Assembly: GCA_013003535.1 (NCBI GenBank)
Contig: JABDIY010000137.1
Span: 23,178 to 87,177 of the forward strand
Reading direction: 5' to 3'
Origin: Acidimicrobiales bacterium
GTDB taxonomy: Bacteria > Actinomycetota > Acidimicrobiia > Acidimicrobiales > SZUA-35
Length of the DNA stretch: 64,000 nucleotides
The notes under the pieces were generated by a model. It searched no databases. It had not been told where the DNA came from and was given only the letters and a program-made list of their open reading frames with translations. Numbering within the stretch: position 1 is the first letter of the stretch; each line of letters starts with the position of its first letter. A program made the translations under genes and the position numbers. This document shows positions 26,036 to 33,000 of this stretch, one piece after another.

Positions 26036-28032
26036 CCGGTTTGAAAATCGGAATCATCAAGCCGGATTACGGCGTCACCGGGGGGTTCGAGCTGCACGTG
26101 AACGCCCTGGTGGCCGGCCTGGCCAGCCGGGGCCATTCCGTCAGCCTCGTCGGTGTCGATGCCACGGTTCGACCCCCCTCGGTCTATGGGTATCCGGTGA
26201 CGCCAGTACTGCGGGAGTGGCACGACGAATACTTTCGTTACCTGGAGCTCGCAGAACGGACCCAGCAGTTGGATCTCCAAGGCTTCGACGTCGTATGTGC
26301 CACGCAGCCTCCAACATACCTGGCCAACCACAACCGACTGTTCGCGCTCACCTACCACCACTACCGGGTGTTCTACGATCTAGCCGACGAGTTCGTAGCA
26401 GCCGGTTTCGTCGACGCCGACGCCCACGCCCACGCCACGGCGGCCGTGCGACAAATCGACAGCGACGCTCTTCCTCGTGTGCGGAGTTTCCTGGCAGGGT
26501 CCGACACCGTGGCGGAACGACTGCGACGGTACTGGAATGTCGGCTCGATCGGTTACCGCCACCCCAACGTGACCGACCTCCCTCCTGCGTCTGACCGAGA
26601 CCCGGCCTCATCGGAAATCCTCTGCGTGTCCCGCCAAGAGTGGCCCAAACGGACCGAACTCTTCGTCGCTGCCATGCACCTCACCGCCGCGCAACGCAGC
26701 GGCAACCGACCGATCGGGCACCTTGTGGGAGGCGGCAGTCGGGCGAATTTCGTAGCGAGTCTCGACGCCGAATTATCGGCAAAACCAAACGAGCTTCAGC
26801 GGATTCAGGGTGACGAGTCCGGGGAGATCTGGCGCAACATGGGAATCTTCTCCAAGGGCTGGCGTCCATTCGACGGACCGCCAAGTGGCCGAATCCACTT
26901 TCACGGCCGCGTGAGCGACGAGAAACGAAATGACCTCTATGCGGCTGCGGCAGTCGTTGTTGCTCCAGCTCTCGACGAGGACTACGGCCTCACCGTTCTT
27001 GAAGCCTGGCAACAGCAGCGCCCGGTCATCGTGTGCAGTGATGGGGGTGGGCTGACCGAACTCGTGCAACATGGAGAAAACGGCCTGATCGCTGAACCGA
27101 CCCCGTTCGCTATCGCTCAGGCCATCGACCGTCTCTGTAACAATCCGGAGTTGGCCGCCTCACTCGTGGCAGCTGGCACTGAGTCTTTGGCGTCAATTCG
27201 GTGGTCTGAGGCCCTGGACACCTTCGAAGCCGTGGCACTCACCACAGCTGGACGTCGATCAGACAACTATGCCGACGCTCGGCTGTCGGCGCCCCATCAG
27301 AGCCCCGCTTTGCCCGCCGAGCTCGAAGCCTATGCCACCGGCGGGTTCTATTCGGTCGAGGGGTGGCTCTCCCCTGCCTCAGCGCATTCGATACAGCGTT
27401 TGTCCGAGGCCCAGATGATCGGCGGTGGGGTTGCGGAAATCGGCGTTCACCACGGGCGGCTCTTCATTCTTCTTGCCCTCTTGTGCGCTCGAGACGAGGT
27501 TGCTGTCGGCTTCGATCTGTTCGAGCGGCAGGACGAAAACGTTGACGGATCCGGCAGGGGGGACAGGGAGCAATTGGACCGCAACCTTCTGGAGGCTGGT
27601 GTTCCTGAAGAGACCGTGGTCCTCGTTGCGCAGAACTCCATGGATTTACAGCCAGCCGACGTGCTGGAATTGGCGCGGGGCCGGGTTCGACTGTTCAGCG
27701 TGGATGGTGGACATACAGCCGAGATCACCATGAACGACCTCTGGATAGCAGATCGTGTTCTTACCCACGATGGAGTCCTCATCCTGGATGACGCCTTCAA
27801 CACCATGTGGCCAGGCGTTGGCGAAGGCATGCACAACTACCTAAGGCATCCTCAGTGTGAGCTCATTCCCTTTGGAATAGTTGCAAACAAGACGTTCTTC
27901 ACCAAGTCTGAGGCCGCCGCCGACCGTTACCGCTCAGTTCTGGCGAGCCACCCCTATGAGAATCATCTCATACGAGAAGACGAGCTTCTTGGTTCACCGA
28001 TGTTGTGCAGCCAGTTCGCTCCCGGGCACTAA
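26032..28032 (+). CDS. fusion of GT4 glycosyltransferase and SAM methyltransferase
   Basis: Protein of 666 residues. Residues 1-400 are a GT-B glycosyltransferase of family GT4: GIIKPDYGVTGGFELHVNAL at the N-terminus, ILCVSRQEWPKRTELFVAAM at the domain joint, and EDYGLTVLEAWQQQRPVIVC with the E-x7-E donor motif. Residues about 440-650 are a class I methyltransferase of the Methyltransf_24 type: VAEIGVHHGRLFILLALL (motif I), VGFDLFERQ, and RLFSVDGGHTAEITMNDLW with ILDDAF. It may glycosylate and then methylate the same glycan, possibly capping it (inference). The start is GTG with a GTGA overlap. Confidence 0.87.
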   Translation: MTGLKIGIIKPDYGVTGGFELHVNALVAGLASRGHSVSLVGVDATVRPPSVYGYPVTPVLREWHDEYFRYLELAERTQQLDLQGFDVVCATQPPTYLANHNRLFALTYHHYRVFYDLADEFVAAGFVDADAHAHATAAVRQIDSDALPRVRSFLAGSDTVAERLRRYWNVGSIGYRHPNVTDLPPASDRDPASSEILCVSRQEWPKRTELFVAAMHLTAAQRSGNRPIGHLVGGGSRANFVASLDAELSAKPNELQRIQGDESGEIWRNMGIFSKGWRPFDGPPSGRIHFHGRVSDEKRNDLYAAAAVVVAPALDEDYGLTVLEAWQQQRPVIVCSDGGGLTELVQHGENGLIAEPTPFAIAQAIDRLCNNPELAASLVAAGTESLASIRWSEALDTFEAVALTTAGRRSDNYADARLSAPHQSPALPAELEAYATGGFYSVEGWLSPASAHSIQRLSEAQMIGGGVAEIGVHHGRLFILLALLCARDEVAVGFDLFERQDENVDGSGRGDREQLDRNLLEAGVPEETVVLVAQNSMDLQPADVLELARGRVRLFSVDGGHTAEITMNDLWIADRVLTHDGVLILDDAFNTMWPGVGEGMHNYLRHPQCELIPFGIVANKTFFTKSEAAADRYRSVLASHPYENHLIREDELLGSPMLCSQFAPGH

Positions 28033-28081
28033 CACCAGGTCGACCCATGGAGAACCTTCGCAGCGATTCACAGACGGTGGC

Positions 28082-28087
28082 TACGAT
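28082..28087 (+). promoter_or_regulatory. putative -10 box, leaderless SMP-30 gene
   Basis: TACGAT ends 6 bases before the ATG at 28094 and fixes the start there instead of far upstream. Confidence 0.5.
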
Positions 28088-28093
28088 GCTGGC

Positions 28094-28993
28094 ATGACCG
28101 TCGTGGAGATCGTCGTTTCCCACCCATCGCTATTAGGCGAGTGTCCGTTGTGGAGTCCCACCGAAGGGCTTTTGTATTGGATCGACATCGAAGGCCGGCA
28201 GATTCACCGGTACGACCCTACGACAGGCAGAAATGAAACACAGGGGGTTTCGGCCCGGCCGGGCTCCATCGCGCTGACCGATGAGCCCGGAGTACTTCTG
28301 GTGGCGATGGAGCACGAGCTGGTGTGGTTCAGGTGGCAGACCGGGGAACTCAAGTCCTTTGTCGCCCTGGAGCCAGAAGGAAACGGAAATCGACTGAATG
28401 ATGGGCGTACCGATCCGGCCGGCCGATTTGTGGTCGGTTCGATGTGGTCAAACCCCGGCGACGGCCGCTCGACTGGCTCCCTCTACTCAGTTGAAGGCGA
28501 TGGTGCCTTCAATGTTGTGCGGACGACGATCGGGGTCACAAACGGGCTGGCCTTCGACCCGATTCGCGAGTGGGCCTACTTTGCCGACACCTTCACCAAG
28601 AAGGTCATTCGCTGGAACTACGACGTCGAGGCGGCTCGGCGAAGCAACGAAATCGTCTTTTGCGACTACCAAAACCTGCCCGGTCTACCAGACGGGGCCT
28701 GTGTCGACGCCGATGGCTGCTATTGGTCTGCGTCGGTCTATGGTTGGTCGGTTGTTCGAATAACCCCAGATGGCAAGATTGACCGACGAATCGAGCTACC
28801 GCTCGAGAAACCATCGATGCCGGCTTTCGGCGGTCCCAAACTCGACACGCTCTTCATAACCACGATTGGATCCGAGGGCGGGCGACCGTCCAAACCGGGC
28901 AAGGACGGAGCTATCCCGGGCAGCCTTGTCGCGGTTGACGCCGGTGTGCTGGGACTCCCGGAAACACCGTTTGCCGGCTCGCCCGTTTTCTAA
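28094..28993 (+). CDS. SMP-30/gluconolactonase/regucalcin-family protein
   Basis: Six-bladed beta-propeller of 299 residues, a typical length. Metal-site residues are visible: the Glu in LLGECPLWSP, the Asn in NGNRLNDGRTDPAGRF, the Asn in TIGVTNGLAFDP and the Asp in PDGACVDADGCYW. Family members hydrolyse sugar lactones such as gluconolactone; some have other lactonase roles. The ATG at 28094 starts right before the first conserved strand. The gene is not tightly linked to its neighbours. Confidence 0.9.
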   Translation: MTVVEIVVSHPSLLGECPLWSPTEGLLYWIDIEGRQIHRYDPTTGRNETQGVSARPGSIALTDEPGVLLVAMEHELVWFRWQTGELKSFVALEPEGNGNRLNDGRTDPAGRFVVGSMWSNPGDGRSTGSLYSVEGDGAFNVVRTTIGVTNGLAFDPIREWAYFADTFTKKVIRWNYDVEAARRSNEIVFCDYQNLPGLPDGACVDADGCYWSASVYGWSVVRITPDGKIDRRIELPLEKPSMPAFGGPKLDTLFITTIGSEGGRPSKPGKDGAIPGSLVAVDAGVLGLPETPFAGSPVF

Positions 28994-29138
28994 CGATTGT
29001 TCATCACGGTTGTCTTCTCACTTACTTCTAAGTACGTTTAACTACGTTCTCGGCGTTGAACAAAATGAAACGCTTCGGAACCTGCACCTCCCCCTCCCGC
29101 ACGGTCCCATTTATGACGATCGAACTACGGAGAGTCTC

Positions 29139-29906
29139 ATGCCCAACGACGGCCCACCACCTCATACCACCCATACCCCAGCGGCCTGGATCACGCCCTC
29201 GGCACCCCCTCCCGCCAAGTCACCAGTTCCACTAGGAACACTGCTCCAGAGTTCACCGCAACGCGGTGCATCAATAACTCCGTCGCCTGCTGGCCCCGAC
29301 GCCATCACCGGCGGAAACCGACGAGCGGGGCAACGCCGCCGTTCGGCGTCAGAACGGCAGCCAACACCGGACACGTTGCGCATATCACTATGGGCTGATC
29401 CACTGTTGGCCGAGCACGGATATCCCGCCACTGGGTTTTATGTGGAGCGATACTTCGGTCCGGTCGTGGGGCCAACATGCATCGTGCTGTACCGCACGCT
29501 CGCCCGCCGTTTGGAAGCCGACGTCGACGGTTTCAGCATCCTGACCGCCACTTTGGCCCGGTCGGTTGGGTGTTCATCAAAGAATGGCGCAGCCAGCCAA
29601 TTCTGGAGGGCACTTCGCCGGGCCCACCGTTTCGGCCTCCTCCGGCAGCATGAAGACCAGATCTTTGTGCGGTCGGCGCTTGGGCTGATGTCCAATCGAA
29701 TGGCACAACGCCTGCCGCTGGAACTCCGACATGAGCACAGGGTGTGGGTGGAGTCTTTCCAACCAGGCGAGGCCACGGAGCTCCACACGTCAGGGATTGA
29801 GGAAAAGCCGCCCGAGGCCGCTATCACCCTGTTACGGTCGGCGGCACGTGGTCTCTGTACGCCAGAAGAGCTTCGTTTGCTGGATCGGGAACGCCGTATT
29901 CTGTGA
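29139..29906 (+). CDS. hypothetical protein, winged-helix-like, Pro-rich N-terminus
   Basis: 255 residues from the ATG at 29139. The first 85 are rich in Pro, Ser and Thr and probably disordered. The folded part (about 95-225) contains GPTCIVLYRTLARRLEADVDGF, ILTATLARSVGC, QFWRALRRAHRFGLLRQ, a helix-strand order like winged helices found in actinobacterial proteins of unknown function. DNA binding is possible but not shown. GGAGAG precedes the ATG. A longer frame upstream runs inside the SMP-30 gene and is not used. Confidence 0.7.
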   Translation: MPNDGPPPHTTHTPAAWITPSAPPPAKSPVPLGTLLQSSPQRGASITPSPAGPDAITGGNRRAGQRRRSASERQPTPDTLRISLWADPLLAEHGYPATGFYVERYFGPVVGPTCIVLYRTLARRLEADVDGFSILTATLARSVGCSSKNGAASQFWRALRRAHRFGLLRQHEDQIFVRSALGLMSNRMAQRLPLELRHEHRVWVESFQPGEATELHTSGIEEKPPEAAITLLRSAARGLCTPEELRLLDRERRIL

Positions 29907-29985
29907 TCCAACCTAGGCCGATGGGCCCTTGCCACGGGGCGTGATTACTCTCCCCAACAGCACTCTTCAATGCGATTGTTGTGGC

Positions 29986-31389
29986 ATGCATGCGGCGGAG
30001 CGAATTGGGGCGATACCTGTCCGACCTCCCCCTGTATCCTCCTCGGCTAGCTCCACGAAGTGGGTAGTCGTCGGCGTCGACATGGTCATGGCGGCGTCGG
30101 GAATCGTGATCAGTCATGGGCTCGCCGATGCTGGTCCGCACGGCGTCGTGGCCTCTGCGGTGTTGCTCGTCTCCTGGGCGCTCTGGTTGACCCGGGCCCG
30201 TCTCTACAGCATTCGTTTCATCACCCGGCGTTCCGAAGAGATTCGAAGGGTTATCGACGCCGGCATTCGGGCTGTTGGCACTATGGCACTTGTGGGCTTC
30301 CTCTTCCGTTGGGATGTGAGCCGAATCTGGGTTCTCCTGGCCATCACCGCCAGCACAGCGGCACTACTACTCGAGAGGGAGCTGCTACGGCGAGTCTTCA
30401 ACGGTCGCCGCCGAAACGGTTCCATGCGGCGCCCGATCCTGATCATCGGAGACAACGACGAAGGATCCGATCTTGCCCTGATGTTCGCGACCGATCCCAA
30501 CCTCGGCTATCAGGTGTGCGGGATGATCGCCACCACCAATCAGCCTGACCGGACCGAACTCGTCACGGACGTCTTCACCACGTTGGAACAAACGGGAGCC
30601 ACCGGTGCCGTAATCGCCGCAACGGCTCTTCCGTCCGACCATATGAACCGCCTCGTTCGAGATCTGCTCGATGCGGGCATTCACGTAGAACTCAGCTCGA
30701 GCCTTGCCGATATCGAACCGCATCGACTCACGGTACGACCCCTTGGTCGCTATCCAGTGGTGTATGTAGAAGCCATCACACGACGAGGTTGGAGGGCCGG
30801 CGCCAAGCGCGGCTTTGATATCGCAGTTGCGCTTATTGGCCTTGTCCTTGCATCACCCATGCTCGTCCTGATCGCTTTGGCCATCCGGCTGGACTCACCA
30901 GGTCGGGTACTTTTTGCTCAGGAACGAGTTGGCCGCAACGGTGTCCTGTTCAAGGTTCTCAAGTTCCGCACGATGGTGGCTGACGCCGAGCAGCAAAAGG
31001 TCACATTGCTGGATGCCAACGAGGGTGCCGGCCCTCTGTTCAAACTGAAGCACGACCCGCGGGTAACTCGGGTGGGCCACACGCTCCGAACCTTGTCGCT
31101 GGATGAGATTCCCCAGCTTTGGAACGTCGTGCGCGGCGAGATGAGCCTGGTCGGTCCCCGACCTGCCCTCCCATCGGAGACAAAAGCATGGGACGACGAC
31201 CTTTTCGGACGACTGCGTGTTCGACCCGGTATCACCGGCATGTGGCAAGTTTCTGGACGGAGCGGAACGACCTTCGAGGAGTACACGCGCCTGGATTTGT
31301 TCTACGTTGACAACTGGTCGCTCGTGGTGGACCTTTCCATCCTCGTTCGCACCATCCCGGCGGTTTTGAAGAGCGACGGCGCCTACTAG
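29986..31389 (+). CDS. exopolysaccharide polyprenyl-phosphate sugar transferase
   Basis: Initiating glycosyl-1-phosphate transferase of the WbaP/CpsE type, 467 residues. After several N-terminal helices (residues 25-130) and a Rossmann-like CoA-binding-type segment (RPILIIGDNDEGSDLA), the catalytic domain shows KRGFDIAVALIGLVLASP (membrane anchor), FAQERVGRNGVLFKVLKFRTM, LSLDEIPQLWNVVRGEMSLVGPRP and RPGITGMWQVSGR. It loads the first sugar-phosphate on undecaprenyl phosphate. The start is uncertain: ATG 29986 has GATTGT 6 bases upstream; GTG 29941 and TTG 29929 are in frame. Confidence 0.92.
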   Translation: MHAAERIGAIPVRPPPVSSSASSTKWVVVGVDMVMAASGIVISHGLADAGPHGVVASAVLLVSWALWLTRARLYSIRFITRRSEEIRRVIDAGIRAVGTMALVGFLFRWDVSRIWVLLAITASTAALLLERELLRRVFNGRRRNGSMRRPILIIGDNDEGSDLALMFATDPNLGYQVCGMIATTNQPDRTELVTDVFTTLEQTGATGAVIAATALPSDHMNRLVRDLLDAGIHVELSSSLADIEPHRLTVRPLGRYPVVYVEAITRRGWRAGAKRGFDIAVALIGLVLASPMLVLIALAIRLDSPGRVLFAQERVGRNGVLFKVLKFRTMVADAEQQKVTLLDANEGAGPLFKLKHDPRVTRVGHTLRTLSLDEIPQLWNVVRGEMSLVGPRPALPSETKAWDDDLFGRLRVRPGITGMWQVSGRSGTTFEEYTRLDLFYVDNWSLVVDLSILVRTIPAVLKSDGAY

Positions 31390-31446
31390 AAAGCCTGCCC
31401 TCTCCCGGGGCCAAGATCCTTTCACGAGACCGCTCCACAGCACCGG

Positions 31447-31452
31447 TAACCT
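31447..31452 (+). promoter_or_regulatory. putative -10 box, leaderless pepA
   Basis: TAACCT ends 7 bases before the ATG at 31460 and supports it over the GTG at 31454. Confidence 0.5.
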
Positions 31453-31459
31453 GGTGACC

Positions 31460-32902
31460 ATGGCTTCTCACGGTCCCGACCTCAAACTTGCCTCCTCAAC
31501 CCCACGCGGTGCCACAGCAGTAGGTGTACTGGTCGACAGCGTTGATGCACTCTCCCCGGATCGAGCGCGCTACGCCGCCGTCCAAGGGTTTGAGGCCAAG
31601 GCAGGGCAAGCCATCGCCGTGGCGACCGAGAGCGGACCGCTCGAGGTCTTGGTGGGTATTGCAGGAACCGACGATTCCGACGAAATCGACGATCACCGCC
31701 TCGCCGGTGCGGCTTTTGCCCGAACCGTTGCCCGCGAGAAATCAGTGGCCATGACCCTCCCAACTGAAGCTACTCCGGAGATCATTACCGCCCTGGTCGA
31801 AGGATTGGGGCTGGCGTCCTATACCTACACGGCCCAGAAGGGATCGGGAACCAAGCCCGCACCCGCTCTCAATCGAATCACGGTTGTCGGCCGAGCAAAG
31901 GGGGCATCGGCCGCTTTTGCTGTCGGCCAGCAGATCGTGAGCGCCGTCGCGCTGGCCCGCGATCTCATAAACGAGCCTGGGGGTTCGCTTCTTCCCATGG
32001 AGTTCGTGAAGAAGGCTCGCTCAGTTGCGAATGGTTCCAGTCGACTGCGGGTAACCGTTTGGGACAAGGGGCGAATTGAAAAGGAACGCTTGGGCGGGCT
32101 TTTGGCCGTGAACAAGGGGTCGGTTCACCCCCCCGCACTCTTGATGATCAAGTACACGCCCGCCACCAAGAAACGGGGTGCGAAGAACCTCGCGCTCGTT
32201 GGCAAGGGAATCACATTCGATTCGGGAGGCCTGTCCATCAAAACGGGCTCAGGCATGATGACCATGAAGATCGACATGGCCGGTGGGGCGTCGGTCCTCG
32301 GTGCCATGACGTTGCTAGAGGCGATGGGGTGTCCCAACTCGGTCACGGCGTATATCCCCCTCACCGACAATATGCCCAGCGGTGATGCCACCCGCCCCGG
32401 CGATGTGTTCACGGCCAGAAACGGCAAGACCGTCGAGGTGCTCAACACCGATGCCGAGGGACGCTTGGTCCTTGCTGATGCGCTGTCATTGGCGGCGGAG
32501 AAAAAGCCGGCAGCCATCGTGGATATCGCCACCCTCACCGGGTCCGTCACGGCGGCACTAGGCCCGAAATTCACCGGGTTGATGGGCACCGACCAGGCGC
32601 TCATCGAAGCGTTGATTTCGGCCGCCAAGCAGACCGGGGAGAAGGTGTGGGCGCTCCCGCTGCCAGCTGAGTACCGCAAGGATCTTGATTCCGACGTTGC
32701 GGACCTGCGCAACATCGGCAAGACGCCCTATGGAGGCGCACTCACCGCTGGCCTGTTCCTCAGCGAGTTTGTGGGTGATATACCGTGGGCTCACCTCGAC
32801 CTCGGACTCGCCGCCATGTCCGATAGTGATGACGGTGTGATCACCAAGGGCGGGACCGGTACCTGCACCCGCACTCTGGCTGCGTTCGCCACCAATTTCT
32901 AA
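31460..32902 (+). CDS. pepA: leucyl aminopeptidase (M17 family)
   Basis: Cytosolic two-metal aminopeptidase of 480 residues, the usual family length. The N-terminal non-catalytic domain ends near residue 165. The catalytic half has KGITFDSGGLSIK with metal-binding Lys and Asp, MKIDMAGGA, and the signature NTDAEGRLVLADAL with the catalytic Arg; LTGSVTAALG and PYGGALTAGLFL complete the fold. It removes N-terminal amino acids, supporting peptide turnover. A perfect hairpin follows the gene. Confidence 0.95.
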   Translation: MASHGPDLKLASSTPRGATAVGVLVDSVDALSPDRARYAAVQGFEAKAGQAIAVATESGPLEVLVGIAGTDDSDEIDDHRLAGAAFARTVAREKSVAMTLPTEATPEIITALVEGLGLASYTYTAQKGSGTKPAPALNRITVVGRAKGASAAFAVGQQIVSAVALARDLINEPGGSLLPMEFVKKARSVANGSSRLRVTVWDKGRIEKERLGGLLAVNKGSVHPPALLMIKYTPATKKRGAKNLALVGKGITFDSGGLSIKTGSGMMTMKIDMAGGASVLGAMTLLEAMGCPNSVTAYIPLTDNMPSGDATRPGDVFTARNGKTVEVLNTDAEGRLVLADALSLAAEKKPAAIVDIATLTGSVTAALGPKFTGLMGTDQALIEALISAAKQTGEKVWALPLPAEYRKDLDSDVADLRNIGKTPYGGALTAGLFLSEFVGDIPWAHLDLGLAAMSDSDDGVITKGGTGTCTRTLAAFATNF

Positions 32903-32923
32903 CCGTCCAATCCGCCCAACAGT

Positions 32924-32945
32924 TCCTGGGTCTGGGGACCCAGGA
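32924..32945 (+). terminator. terminator-like hairpin after pepA
   Basis: TCCTGGGTC pairs perfectly with GACCCAGGA around a TGGG loop, 22 bases after the pepA stop. There is no T-run. Confidence 0.6.
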
Positions 32946-32987
32946 GCAGCGGTGACTTCACTCTCAAGCCGAAACGGGTTCGTGCCA

Positions 32988-32993
32988 TACCTT
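32988..32993 (+). promoter_or_regulatory. putative -10 box, leaderless secreted repeat protein
   Basis: TACCTT ends 7 bases before the ATG at 33001. Confidence 0.45.
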
Positions 32994-33000
32994 CAGGCGT

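Noticed and set aside
28993..29139. Riboswitch or small RNA between SMP-30 and the winged-helix gene
   Set aside because: Only short AT-rich repeats such as AAGTACGTTTAACTACGT are seen; no convincing fold.
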